NCBI GenBank assembly: GCA_963575745.1
Contig: CAUYUJ010008569.1
Coordinates: 1-64,000, forward strand
Length of the DNA stretch: 64,000 nucleotides
Direction of reading: 5' to 3'
Source of the DNA: Prorocentrum cordatum
Lineage: Eukaryota > Sar > Dinophyceae > Prorocentrales > Prorocentraceae
In this document: positions 11,033 to 20,572 of the stretch, one piece after another
How the letters are laid out: each line of letters begins with the position of its first letter
Position numbering within the stretch: the first letter of the stretch is position 1
Translations under genes and position numbers: made by a program
The notes under the pieces: model-generated
What the model was told of the DNA's origin: nothing
Seen by the model: the letters and a program-made list of their open reading frames with translations, nothing else
The model's database searches: none

Positions 11033-11513
11033 GGATGATGATGATGATGCTGATGATGATGATGCTGATGCTGATGCTGATGCTGCTGCTGATGATGATG
11101 ATGATCATTATCATGATCATGATGACGATCATGATCATGATCATGATTACAATGGTTGTGTTGATGATGGCGATGCTGATGTTGATGATGATGACGATCA
11201 TGATGATGTTGTTGATGAAGATGATGATGGTAGTGGTGGTGACGAGGATGGTGATGGTGATGATGGTGGTGCTGGTGATGCTGGTGATTATGCTTATAAT
11301 GATGTTGCTGCTGTTGTTGCCGCTGCTGCTGACGACGACGAGGTTATGTTAGTGATGATGATGCTGATGGTGATGAGGATGAGCATTATGATGGTGTTGA
11401 GGATGATACGTATGCTGATGATGTGGTTGATGTGGATGCGGATGGTGATACGATCATGATGGTGATTATGATGATGGTGATGATGGTGGTGATGGTGATG
11501 GTGATGGTGATGG

Positions 11514-11566
<53 letters not shown>

Positions 11567-11590
11567 ATGATGATGATGATGATGATATGA
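10885..11590. repeat. 700-bp (GAT/ATG)n array
   Basis: GAT triplets with GCT, CAT and GGT interruptions give poly-Asp, poly-Met or poly-His/Ile frames of more than 200 codons. These are not genes. Confidence 0.97.
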
Positions 11591-11599
11591 TGAATGATG

Positions 11600-11975
11600 C
11601 AGTTTGAGTGAGATGAGGAGGGGAGGGAAGAGGAGGACAGCGGGAAATGGGGTTAGCAAGGAGAGGGTCCAGGAGGAGGGGAGGAAGAAGTGGAGGTTTG
11701 AGCGCGGCGCTGCAGGATTTCGACCGGGACCCAACATCGGCAGAGGAGGAGGAGACCGCAGGAGAGGGAAGGAGAGGAGAAGGAGGAGGAGCTCGGAGTA
11801 GGAGGGGGAGGAGGAGAGGAGGAGTTGGAGGAGGAGGATGGGAGGAGGAAGAGGCGGAAGGAGGAGGAGAGGGATGCGGAGGAAAGAGGGGGTCGGAGGA
11901 GGCGGATAGGGGGGAGGAGGAGGAGGAGGGAGGAGGAGGAGGAGGAGGAGGAAGAGGAGGAGGAGGAGGAGGAGG
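11600..11975. repeat. GGA-rich purine tract, target of the LINE1 insertion
   Basis: Imperfect GGA/GGAG repeats culminate in a pure run ending in GGAAGAGCT, which is part of the LINE1 target-site duplication. Confidence 0.93.
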
Positions 11976-11994
11976 AGGAGGAGGAGGAAGAGCT
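11976..11994. repeat. LINE1 target-site duplication, left copy (19 bp)
   Basis: AGGAGGAGGAGGAAGAGCT lies directly before the spliced leader and is repeated exactly at 20573-20591. Nineteen identical bases, including the non-repetitive AAGAGCT end, are unlikely by chance. Confidence 0.9.
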
Positions 11995-12030
11995 CCGTAG
12001 CCATTTTGGCTCAAGCCATTTTGGCTCAAG
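11994..12030 (+). other. Tandem spliced-leader relics at the LINE1 5' end
   Basis: 11994-12015 matches the complete 22-nt dinoflagellate spliced leader (core GTAGCCATTTTGGCTC). 12016-12030 is a second, 5'-truncated leader, CCATTTTGGCTCAAG. The truncation point is just after the internal TAG of the leader, which is what a second round of trans-splicing onto an older leader gives. A possible third, eroded leader (TCCGTAGCGTTTCGCTCAGG) follows at 12031-12050. Confidence 0.93.
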
Positions 12031-12172
12031 TCCGTAGCGTTTCGCTCAGGGACCGAGGCCTTTTTGGCGTGGGGGAGGCGCGCCCCTGCCAGTGATCCTG
12101 CGATCTCTCTTTCTTTCGTTTCGTTCACAGCCTACAGTCTGGCTACTGTAAGTTCTGCGGCCGTCAGTTCCC

Positions 12173-13147
12173 ATGGGGCGCAATGGCGGCGGCAGGCAGC
12201 AGGCGTTCAGTGCGACCTGGACCTGCTGCAACAAGAAGTGCGGCTTCGGCAACAACTTCCCATGGCGTACGACGTGCTGGGCTTGTGGCAAAGCCAAAGG
12301 AGCGGTCCCTGCACCGGCGGTGCCGCGCCCTCCTGCTGGTGCTTGGGTTCGTCCTCCTCGGCTGCAGCCACAAGGTGGCTCACCTGGTGCTGGGCAAGGG
12401 CCTGGCGCAAGCGGCGGCAAGCTCACCCCTGAGCGCAAGGACGCATTGCTTGCCATGTCCGCCGAGCACTTCGAGGCCTGCAGCATCTGGCTGTCGCCTG
12501 GTCAGAAGGCGCACTTGCTGGGGCTGCGTGCCGTGCAGACAGGCGACCCGCTGGCCCTCAGTCGACAGGCCAAGCAGCAGCACGACACGCTCAAAGATCA
12601 GGTCGCCGAGGCCAAGAACGCCTGGGAGAAGTCTCAGGAGGTGCTGGCCAAGCAGCTGCAGAAGACGGCGGAGCTCAAGGCGAAGTTCATGGAGCTCGAG
12701 GCCAAGGAGCTCGAGGCGGCCCGCGCTGCTGCCAGCGCCTTCTCCGAGCTCGGGCGTGCCTCCAGGCCTCAGCCTGCTGACCATGCTGCATACCTTGTGG
12801 AGCAGCTGCGTGAGCTGGGGGTCGAGGCGGGCGTGGTCGACTCGATCAAGCAGGTCGCGGAGGCCCGCCAGAAGGCCAAGAAGGATGAGGAGGAAGCGGC
12901 GGCTGCTAAAGCTCGTGCTGAGGAAGCAGATCGTCATCAGGAGCGTGATGCTGGTGGTGCTGCTGCTGATAACAGCGACGCTGCAGGCGATCACGACCTC
13001 GACATGGATGCAGCCATCGGCAACCTCAAGCAGGGCGACTGGATGGACAAGCTCGTCAGCTCTGCAGGTGAGAGCGGCATCACTCGATCGCAGCTGGAGG
13101 CTGCGCTTGATGAGGCCGGTGCTGATTTCAAACGCAAGCGCCTTTAG
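12173..13147 (+). CDS. LINE1 ORF1 protein: RanBP2-type zinc finger plus coiled coil
   Basis: 324 codons, intact. Residues 16-38 show a RanBP2/NZF-type finger: W16, C18, C23, N27/N28, C35 and C38 (WTCC...KCGFGNNF...CWACG). A Pro-rich linker follows (about 44-80). Residues about 135-205 are rich in Lys, Glu, Gln and Ala with heptad spacing and should form a coiled coil; the C-terminus is acidic (HDLDMDAAIG). ORF1 proteins of LINEs usually bind the element RNA and self-associate; that role is inferred here. Start chosen at MGRNGGG because the finger follows directly. The LINE2 ORF1 has the same plan, which supports a real gene. The stop at 13145-13147 is 19 nt before the ORF2 ATG. Confidence 0.85.
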   Translation: MGRNGGGRQQAFSATWTCCNKKCGFGNNFPWRTTCWACGKAKGAVPAPAVPRPPAGAWVRPPRLQPQGGSPGAGQGPGASGGKLTPERKDALLAMSAEHFEACSIWLSPGQKAHLLGLRAVQTGDPLALSRQAKQQHDTLKDQVAEAKNAWEKSQEVLAKQLQKTAELKAKFMELEAKELEAARAAASAFSELGRASRPQPADHAAYLVEQLRELGVEAGVVDSIKQVAEARQKAKKDEEEAAAAKARAEEADRHQERDAGGAAADNSDAAGDHDLDMDAAIGNLKQGDWMDKLVSSAGESGITRSQLEAALDEAGADFKRKRL

Positions 13148-13166
13148 CCGTGCGGCTAGATGCGCA

Positions 13167-13749
13167 ATGGGGCCAAAGGCCCCGAGGTTTTGGAATATTG
13201 TCTCTGCCAATGTTACTGATCGCTCTGGGCTTGACATTTTCCTCTCCTCCCCCTCTGTGCTCCAGGCTCAGCTTGTCGGTGTGCAGGAAACGCGGGTGTT
13301 GGAGGTTGAAGCTTGTGAGCATAAACTCAGGCGACAAGGGTGGAGAGCCAAACTTTCGCCAGCCCGTCAGACGGCTGGAGGCGGCATATCTGCTGGCATT
13401 ATGCTTGCTGTGCCAAAGCATATCGGCCTGGCGCCGATTGAGAGCGTTCCGATCGACGTGCAGGTGGGGAGGATGATGGTTATGCATGTGGGAGGTCTCG
13501 TACCTGGGGGTTTCCTAGCGTGCACGCTCTATCTGCATCACTCTGTCGGACTTGCGCCAGCCAACTGGGATCTTCTCTGCAGGCTAGGCGCGCTGCTGAA
13601 AATGGCCAACATGCCTTTCCTCATCTTCGGGGACTTTAATCTCGAGCCCGACGTGCTCCAGCATTCAGGCTGGATTGATGCTATCGACGGTGCTGCCATA
13701 TACACGGATGCTGGAACATGTGCTCCAGCGCACAGGACCATCGATTTTT
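13167..13749 (+). pseudogene. LINE1 ORF2, segment 1: AP-type endonuclease (interrupted by E1)
   Basis: Starts MGPKAPRFWNIVSANV. Motifs of the exonuclease-endonuclease-phosphatase fold are legible: the N of SANV, the catalytic Glu in VGVQETRV, TLYLHHS, and GDFNLEPD with its catalytic Asp and Asn near 13630-13645. The frame stays open up to HRTIDF, which aligns with the TTFDY of LINE2, then enters E1 and stops at 13784. The enzyme would nick target DNA for target-primed reverse transcription. The remainder resumes at 14822 with FVVSQAF, matching the LINE2 FVCSGGL. Confidence 0.85.
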
Positions 13750-14004
13750 CCCGGAAAGGGCTTAAGCCCAGGGTTCTCTTTTAGTTTGTAAACAAGTCCC
13801 CCGGTGCCTGCTTGAAGGAGGCCGGCGAATTTTTTCCCTGATAAATAACGAGGTCGAAGGAGGCCGGCGAATTTTTCCCTGATAAATAACGAGCCCGAGA
13901 ATTAAAATTTGAGGATGTCTCGAGCGAAACGCTTGTTTTTGAGGCCGGCGAATTAAAAATTGAGGATGTCTCGAGCGAAACGCTTGTTTTTGAAATCCCG
14001 ACCT

Positions 14005-14575
14005 CACCACACCCCAGCACGACCAGACCCCAGCACGACCTCACCACAGCACGACCACACCCCAGCACGACCACGCCCCAGCACGACCACGCCCCAGCAC
14101 GACCACGCCCCAGCACGACCCTACCCCAGCAAGACCACACCCCAGCACGACCACACCCCAGCACGACCTCACCCCAGCACGACCACACCCCAGCACGACC
14201 ACGCCCCAGCACGACCACGCCCCAGCACGACCACCCCCCAGCACGACCACACCCCAGCACGACCACACCCCAGCACGACCACACCCCAGCACGACCACAC
14301 CCTAGCAAGACCACACCCCAGCACGACCACACCCCAGCACGACCTCACCACAGCACGACCACACCCCAGCACGACCACGCCCCAGCACGACCACGCCCCA
14401 GCACGACCACGCCCCAGCACAACCACCCCCCAGCACGACCACCCCCCCAGCACGACCACACCCCAGCACGACCACCCCCCAGCACGACCACACCCCCAGC
14501 ACGACCACACCCCAGCACGACCACCCCCCAGCACGACCACACACAAGCACGACCACTCCCCAGCACGACCACACC
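14005..14575 (+). repeat. 16-bp minisatellite (ACCCCAGCACGACCAC)n in E1
   Basis: About 35 units with substitutions at the ACA/CGC/TCA positions. Since 16 is not a multiple of three, each frame cycles through all three readings and none is stopped, producing pseudo-proteins with PSTTTPQHDHTPARPH-type repeats. Confidence 0.95.
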
Positions 14576-14599
14576 GCCTTGGTTGAGTGGTTGCCTGTC

Positions 14600-14745
14600 G
14601 TCGTGGAATGTTTCGTGGGGTGTCTCGTGGAATGTTTCGCGGGGTGTCTCCTGGAATGTTTCGTGAGGTGTCTCGCGGAATGTTTCGTGAGGTGTCTCGT
14701 GGGATGTTTCGTGAGGTGTCTCGTGGGATGTTTCGTGAGGTGTTG
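14600..14745 (+). repeat. 24-bp repeat TCTCGTGGAATGTTTCGTGA... in E1
   Basis: About six units alternating GGAATGTTTCG and GGGGTGTCTCG. The same array lies at 17425-17600 in E2. Confidence 0.92.
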
Positions 14746-14821
14746 CCCCGTTGGGTCTCGTGAAAACGTGCCCATGCTCCACATGTCTATATCCCTTTCC
14801 GGGTTCGTGGGTCCATCATGT

Positions 14822-14943
14822 TTCGTTGTCTCCCAGGCGTTTGCGGCGAACGCCTCGGTCTCACTGTTGGCAGAAGTGGAGATCACTCCGCATATTCCAG
14901 TTAAGTTGAAGTTACCCACCTTGGACACTGTACCCTCGGTGCA
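14822..14943 (+). pseudogene. LINE1 ORF2, segment 2: end of the endonuclease
   Basis: The frame reads FVVSQAFAANASVSLLAEVE, then ITPHIPVKLKLP and DTVPSVQ. It aligns without gaps to LINE2 FVCSGGLAKGL and LSPHRPVQLVFHP, including the conserved S/TPHxPV close to the endonuclease C-terminus, so it continues segment 1 across E1. Confidence 0.8.
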
Positions 14944-15085
14944 AGACATAAAAAGTAAAACAACAAAGCACTAAAAAAGAAAGGAAGAAGAAACTGCGAA
15001 GCACCGAGCACCGCAACGACAACAAAGGACAAAACAAAAAGAAAAACGCAGACAAACAACAAAACGACATAACACAACACATGGC
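14944..15085. other. A-rich insertion in LINE1 ORF2
   Basis: About 140 bp rich in A and C (AAAACAACAAAGCAC, AGAAAGGAAGAAG, CAAACAACAAAACGAC) separates DTVPSVQ from VPRRFPREL. These segments are adjacent in the LINE2 alignment. It contains stops in all frames. An A-rich stretch at about 44930-45025 shares GAAACTGCGAAGC. Origin unknown; a GT-AG removal (GTGCAAG...CCGCAG) would not restore the frame. Confidence 0.6.
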
Positions 15086-16040
15086 TATGGTTCCCCGCAG
15101 GTTCCCCAGAGAGTTGCCCATTGGTTGCCGTGGTGAGCCCAACTTAGCCAGGTGGGAGGTGGCGTCGGAGATGATGAGCAATGCTTGCATATCTAAGTCG
15201 TGGCAAGTTTTCGTCTCGGCTGCCGAGCTTGAATGGTTAGAGGTGTTTCAGATTCCCGCTGAGCTTTCGAAACCGTACCTTGGGCGTGGTGGTGATGTTC
15301 GTACTGGGTGGTGTCGACCGAGCCGGCCTGCCCCAGTTCCGTTTCCACGTCTGAGCCCTCAAGCTGTGTGGTGGAGAGCCTTGGCCCAGGTCCTCAAGAC
15401 CCTCACGAGGCCCATCAGCGTTGCCCAGACCAAGCAAGTGCGGTGCAGGATCCGACATCTTCAGAGCTCGCCAGATGTTCCAGATTCGAATCTCGCGGTC
15501 TGTTTCCTGGAGGCCCTTGATCGGTTTCACGTCTTTGATTACGTAGTCATGGACTATTTCGCCGCCGTCGCCAGCGACACTGCCGAGCGCCTGCACAAGC
15601 AGGCAACCCAGCTGAAGATAGTCAACTGGGACCGATGGGTTAAAACGCACTCGGTAGGTGGGGCTGCGGCGCTCTTCAAGTATGTGCAGCTGCCTGACCC
15701 TTGGCAGCCGTCCACCCTCGACTCCTTCACCCTCCGTCCTAACTCCAGCATGGGGGAAATGGATGAGCTTGAAAGAGAGCGGAGCAAGTGGTGGCAGGTG
15801 GGGGTCGCGCAGCCCCCCGTGCACTGGCCAGAGGATCTCGGAGAGCGCCCGCCTCCCCCCACGGTCCCAGAGCTCAAGAAAGTGTTGATGTCTTTCCCGA
15901 TAGGCACTGGTTGTGGATACGACCAGGTCCCGCCTAGGAGCTTTCTGCACTTGCCCGACGTTGCGCTCGAGCTTTTGTGCGGCCTCATCGGGAAGATTGA
16001 GGAGCAGGCGGTCTGGCCACCCCTCACGAACAAGATTGTT
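15081..16040 (+). pseudogene. LINE1 ORF2, segment 3: linker and N-terminal reverse transcriptase (interrupted by E2)
   Basis: Open from about 15081. Residues such as WDRWVKTHSVGGAAALF, GTGCGYDQVPPRSFLHLPD and EEQAVWPPLTNKIV align with the LINE2 region before its PTGGYRPIG motif. GYDQVPPRSF corresponds to the usual 'GxDGfhxK' start of the polymerase domain. The frame then enters E2 and stops shortly after. Confidence 0.8.
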
Positions 16041-16464
16041 CCCGGAAAGGGCGCCGGCCCAGGGTTCTCTTTTAGTAGGTAAACCTGTCCCCCGGTGCCA
16101 ACTTGAGGGAGGCCGGCGAATTTTTTCCCTGATAAATAACGAGGTCGAAGGAGGCCGGCGAATTAAAATTTGAGGATGTCTCGAGCGAAACGCTTGTTTT
16201 TGAAATCCCGATCGATAAATCACAGGGTGCGGGCCACTTTTTCGTGTGTTGAGGATGTCTCAAGCGAAACGCTTGCTCCGCAGAGTTTGCCGAGGATGTC
16301 TCGAGCGAAACGCTTGTTTTGCAGAGCCGACCGCGACGCGGAAAAGCGCCCCGCGCGAAGGAATTTCGATGATGTCTCGACTAATTCCTTTGTTTTTGTA
16401 CGATTTTCTTGGAATTTTTGGAGGATGATGTCTCGAGCGAATGCACGAACCCCACCGCTGTCAC

Positions 16465-17410
16465 GACCATACCCCAGCTCGACCACACCCCAGCACGACC
16501 AGACCCGAGCACGACCCCACCCCAGCACGACCCCACCCCAGCACGACCATACCCCAGCACGACCACACCCCAGCACGACCCGACCCCAGCACGACCCTAC
16601 CCCAGCAAGACCACACCCCAGCACGACCACACCCCAGCACGACCTCACCACAGCACGACCACGCCCCAGCACGACCACGCCCCAGCCCGACCACGCCCCA
16701 GCACGACCACGCCCCAGCACGACCACCCCTCCCAGCGCGACCACCCCCCAGCACGACCAACACCCCAGCACGAACCACACCCCAAAGCACGACCACTCCC
16801 CAGCACGACCACCCCCAGCACGACCACACCCAGCAACGACACTTTTCGAAATCGATAAATCACAGGGTGGCGGGACACCTCAGGACCACACCCCAGCACG
16901 ACCCCACACCCCAGCACGACCCCCACCCCAGCACGACCACGCCCCAGCACGACCACACCCCAAGCACGCGACACAACCCCAGCACGACCACACCCCAGCA
17001 CGACCCCACCCCATCACTACCCCACCCTAGCACGACACACCCCAGCAGCGAACCACCCCAGAACCAGCACGACCACACCCCAGCACGACCAGACCCCAGC
17101 ACGACCCCACCCCAGCACGACCCCACCCCAGCACGACCATACCCCAGCACGACCACACCCCAGCACGACCCGACCCCAGCACGACCCCACCCCAGCAAGA
17201 CCACACCCCAGCACGACCACACCCCAGCACGACCTCACACAGCACGACCACACCCCAGCACGACCACGCCCCAGCACGACCACGCCCCAGCACGACCACG
17301 CACGACCACCCCCCTAGCACGACCAGCACGACCACACCCCAGCACGACCACACCCCTGCACGACCACACCCCTACTCCAGCACGACCACACCCCAGCACG
17401 ACCACACCCA
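16465..17410 (+). repeat. 16-bp minisatellite (ACCCCAGCACGACCAC)n in E2
   Basis: Same unit as in E1, with more indels and a short non-repeat stretch containing ATCGATAAATCACAGGGTG (16850-16870) that also occurs at 16211-16229. Confidence 0.93.
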
Positions 17411-17424
17411 GTCGCACCCCCGTG

Positions 17425-17600
17425 GAATGTTTCGTGGGGTGTCTGGTTGAGTGGTTGCCTGTTCGTGGGGTGTCTCGTGGAATGTTTCACGGGGTGTCTC
17501 GTGGAATGTTTCGTGAGGTGTCTCGTGGGTTGTTTCGTGAGGTGTCTCCTGGGATGTTTCGCGGGGTGTCTCGTGGGATGTTTCGTGAGGTGTCGCCCAG
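17425..17600 (+). repeat. 24-bp repeat in E2
   Basis: About seven units of the GGAATGTTTCGTGAGGTGTC type, matching the array in E1. Confidence 0.92.
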
Positions 17601-17672
17601 TTGGATATCGTGAAAACGTGACCATGCTGCACATGTCTATATCCCTTTCCGGGTTCGTGGGTCCATCATGTT

Positions 17673-18493
17673 TTTATTCTCAAACGATTGGGAGGGGTCC
17701 GACCTTTGGGGCTGCTACACGTTCTCTGTCGGGTGCAGTCCAGGCTGAGAAGGCCTTTGATCAGGCAATGGCAAGTCAAGAACTATCGGAGTTTCTGGTG
17801 GGGTACTAAAGGGAAAAGCGCTGACATGTGTGTGTACATTCAGGCAGTGTGGGCGGAGTATTATCAGTCCAAGGGCCTGTCATCTGCTACGTTGCTGCTC
17901 GATTTGAAGAAAGCGTTTGAACTGGCCAAGCATCATCATCTTGTCCAGGCGGCCGCTCGCACTGGATTTCCGTTGTGGCAACTGCGTTTGCTTGTGCAAG
18001 TCTATCGGTCGCCCCGCCTGCTTGATCTCCAAGGGACGGTCAGTAATCACATCACGGCGGAAACTACGATTATCCCTGGGTGTGGTTTTGCTACTGTTTT
18101 GCTGCAGCTGGTTTTGCTGGGCCCCCTGGATGTTGTTCAGAAAGAGTTTCGGGCCGTCTGTCTTTCCGTGGTTGTCGACGATTTTGCGTTGCAGAGATCG
18201 GGGGAACACGGCCGAGTAGTTGCTGATGTAGCTGGTGCTGGAGTGAAGCTTCAGTGCGAGCTGCAGCGTGTGGATCTACGGCTCGCTCTTGACAAGACGC
18301 GAGTTCTTGCTAGTGACTCTGATTTACGTGACCAGCTGTCCAGGAGGCTGGTATCGCTCAGGGCCCAGGGCGTGAACCATGAGCGCAACTTGGGGGTTGA
18401 CTACAGTTCTGGTCGGTTTCTCAGGAGGGCCACCAGGACGGGCAGAATCAAGGTCGCCAAACCCAAGCTCAAGAGAATGAACATCTCCAGGGA
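17673..18493 (+). pseudogene. LINE1 ORF2, segment 4: reverse transcriptase core
   Basis: Reads FILKRLGGVRPLGLL, aligning with the LINE2 LLPKPTGGYRPIGV. Motif A is ATLLLDLKKAFE (about 17890-17920), motif B PGCGFATVLLQ (about 18075-18105), and the catalytic DD lies in SVVVDDF (about 18165-18182). The usual Tyr/Phe of the (Y/F)xDD box is Val here. RLALDKTRVLASD is the thumb-proximal region. A one-base frameshift close to 18490 separates it from segment 5. Confidence 0.83.
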
Positions 18494-18496
18494 GGT

Positions 18497-20359
18497 ATGG
18501 CCAGGCGGAAAACCATGGCCATCATGGCCAGGGCGGCCCTGGAGACTTCGGTTGCTTTTGGGACCTCCGTTCAGGGTACTGCCTCTAAGGAGCTGGACGT
18601 GTTGCGATCCCAGGCCGCTGCGGCGCTCGACGCCAAGACCAGCGGCAAGAGCCGCACTCTCGCTCTCGCGCTCGCGCCGCAGGCCAACTACGACCCGATT
18701 TGGAGGGCTACTCTGGAGCCTATCAAAGCTTTCAGCTCTGTTCTTTGGGCGTCGCGCGTGCCATGTCATGTACTTGAGCATGGCCTTGAGGCTGCTAGAT
18801 TGGCGTTGTCTGGGAAGGACCAAATGTGGCCGCAAGTTCGGGGCCCCTTGGGAGCCCTCTTCGCTACGCTCGCCAGAGTCGGGATCGTCGTCGTTGAGCC
18901 CCTGGTCTGGAAGTTGCCTGATGGTCTGGAGCTGAAACTCAAGGACATTTGCCCCAGGGTCCTACTGCACTGCTGTGCGCATGCGGTGCGCCACTGGGTC
19001 AACCTGCAGATTTCGGAGCACCTCCAGATGCCCGAGTTCCGCACTGGGTTCTGGGATGGGCCTCTGAAGTACCTCCTGAGCGCCAAGGGGAACCTCACTT
19101 GGCAGCAGCGCGGCTACCTCAGGAGTGCTATCATTGGAGCTCAGTGGCCCCAAGATCGGCAATTTCAACAAGGATGGATTGACTCCCCGAGTTGCCTTGC
19201 ATGCCATGAGGCCCCTGGGTCCCTCGTGCATCGGCACGCTGTTTGCAAGAGCATGCTTGAGGCAATAGGAGAGCCACTCCCTGATGCAATCAGACTCATG
19301 CTCCCGCATGCGGACCAGAATGACCTGGTGCGCCTGTTGCTGGAGCGCGTGCTCGTCCCTCTCCCCAAGGCCCCTCAGGCAGTGCTGCTGACGCCGTCGG
19401 AGCCCTGTGTGGAATGGCACGGGGATGCGCAACAGCTCACAGGGGATCTTTATCTTGATGGCTCTCTGTTTACTGATTATCCACATCGCGGGACCGCTGC
19501 ATGGGCAGTTGTTGCGCTGGCCGCCGACAGCGACACGGCTGCCTGCACCATCACAGGTCTCCTGCCCTACCCGCCGCAGGACATAGACGGTGCCGAGCTG
19601 TATGCCCTGTTCGCAGTGCTCAGATTTGCGGTGCCACCTGTTGTCGTGCACACGGATTCCGATTTCGTTTGGAAAGGTTACAATATCCGCGGACCTGCTG
19701 ACACCACGTCGGCGTCGGCGGCTTGGGCCTGTCTTTGGAAGCTCGTATGGCGCAAAGTCGATGACTGGGGGGGTACCCCCCCTGAGGTAAAGAAAGTTAA
19801 AGCCCACGTGACAGAGTTTCAGGTTGCGGAGGGGAGGTATAAGCTTCGAGACAAACTTGGAAATGATGCCGCCGACGGTGCTGCGAACAGTCGTGCTCGT
19901 GTCCTGCGGCCCGATCCCCAGTTTCAGAAGCTTACGTTGATGCAGAAGAGAATGGTCAGTCTTACGGGGAAATGGGCCGCCAGGGCGGGTGAGGCCATTG
20001 CATCTGTAGACTGTCTGCACCGCCAGCGCTCTGCACGTTCAGCCCCCTCCCTAATCATTGTCAAGCCAGAGCCGCCCACCTTAGAGCAAAGGATCCAGCA
20101 GGCTCAGGTTTCTCTGAAGGCCGCTGGGTCCAAGCATCATCGTGTGGCGTCGCTGTTCGTGGGCGAAACCCAGGTGTTTTGCTGCACTCACTGCGCTGCA
20201 TGCACCACCCAGCGCGTGGTGTCTCTTGCGAGTGAGTGCCAGCCCCGTCATCTTTCCAAGGATCGTCGCCTTATCCTAGAACGATTGAGACGGGGCGAGT
20301 ACTGTTTAGCCAAGAGGGTTCTGAGGTATGCAGGTTATCGCCTGCTCCCAGAGCCCTAA
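18497..20359 (+). pseudogene. LINE1 ORF2, segment 5: C-terminal region with zinc motif, RNase H and Cys-rich tail
   Basis: 620 codons open from MARRKTMAIM, but this is the out-of-frame continuation of segment 4 (VWPGGK in the upstream frame). A CxxC-H-C zinc motif, CLACHEAPGSLVHRHAVC, is near 19195-19248. RNase H residues run in order: Asp in LYLDGSLF (about 19455), Glu in DGAELYALFAV (about 19590), Asp in VVVHTDSDFV (about 19650) and Asp in LGNDAADGAA (about 19865). The tail has CCTHCAACTTQ (about 20180). RNase H would remove template RNA. No stop interrupts this part, so decay is recent. The stop codon is at 20357-20359. Confidence 0.87.
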
Positions 20360-20572
20360 TCCTTGTCAATGGCTGCAACGGGGGGCGCGGTGCGAGTGGG
20401 GACTGCCCGGCGTTGCGCCGTTAGTGACCCTCGCACCGTTGCTCCTCGGCCCCGCGCACGGCGCGGTGTGTGTCCGATGGGCGCGGCTAATGGCGGTTGC
20501 AAGGTGCGCCCCTAGCCGCGTTCGAGGTCCTGCTGAGGCACCATAGACTCTGTGGCGCCCCAGGCTGTGCCC
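20360..20572 (+). other. LINE1 3' UTR
   Basis: 213 bp of GC-rich sequence containing inverted pairs such as GGTGCGAGTGGGG / CCTCGCACCG and GGCCCCGCGCACGGCGC, which could fold. It ends at the TSD without a poly(A) tract. Confidence 0.7.

Larger units (their letters stand above)
13750..14820 (+). mobile_element. E1: T-tract insertion of the E family, inside LINE1 ORF2
   Basis: 1071 bp. Starts CCCGGAAAGGGCTTAAGCCC, then GGGTTCTCTTTTAG, repeated GGCCGGCGAATT/CCCTGATAAATAACG blocks and two copies of GTCTCGAGCGAAACGCTTG. Then come a 16-bp minisatellite (about 14005-14575) and a 24-bp repeat (about 14600-14745). It ends with ATATCCCTTTCCGGGTTCG and GTGGGTCCATCATG. The inner CCCTTTCCGGG is the inverse of the left end. 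The junctions are five T on the left and three T on the right. The uninterrupted codons GAT TTT TTC need six T, so two T are duplicated. No open frame for a transposase. Confidence 0.85.
16041..17670 (+). mobile_element. E2: second E-family insertion in LINE1 ORF2
   Basis: 1630 bp, sister of E1. Left end CCCGGAAAGGGCGCCGGCCC, then GGGTTCTCTTTTAGTAGGT, GGCCGGCGAATT blocks and about five GTCTCGAGCGAAACGCTTG-type repeats (16180-16440). The 16-bp minisatellite runs from about 16465 to 17410, interrupted near 16845-16880, and the 24-bp repeat from 17425 to 17600. The last 90 bp are almost identical to E1, ending CCATCATG. The left flank is AAG ATT GTT and the right flank TTTTT ATT CTC; removing the element plus two T gives GTT TTT ATT in frame. 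Non-coding. Confidence 0.85.
11995..20572 (+). mobile_element. LINE1: full-length non-LTR retrotransposon with spliced leader and two nested insertions
   Basis: This 8.6-kb unit is bounded by a 19-bp TSD. Order: spliced leader relics, 5' UTR (12031-12172), ORF1 with a RanBP2-type zinc finger, then after 19 nt ORF2 with AP-type endonuclease, reverse transcriptase, RNase H and a Cys-rich tail. Without E1 (13750-14820) and E2 (16041-17670) the LINE is about 5.9 kb. ORF2 is further broken by an A-rich insertion near 14944-15085 and a frameshift near 18490, so the copy is dead. No poly(A) is visible at the 3' junction; the sequence ends CCCAGGCTGTGCCC before the TSD. Confidence 0.9.

Noticed and set aside
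10885-12000. Poly-Asp, poly-Met and poly-His frames of more than 200 codons
   Set aside because: GAT and GGA microsatellite translations.
14005-17410. Long frames (up to 390 codons) with PSTTTPQHDHTPARPH-type repeats
   Set aside because: They are translations of a 16-bp minisatellite that is open in all frames because the unit lacks stops; both strands are open, which is not typical of a gene.
13750-17670. E1 and E2 as ordinary spliceosomal introns
   Set aside because: Neither the canonical GT-AG nor the dinoflagellate GC-AG or GA-AG pairs are found at the positions that restore the frame; AGGTAAAC and CTCTTTTAG exist but lie inside the element and would not restore ORF2.
18401-20020. Minus-strand frames opposite LINE1 ORF2 (up to 352 codons)
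   Set aside because: Antisense shadows of a real coding region, with no domain content.
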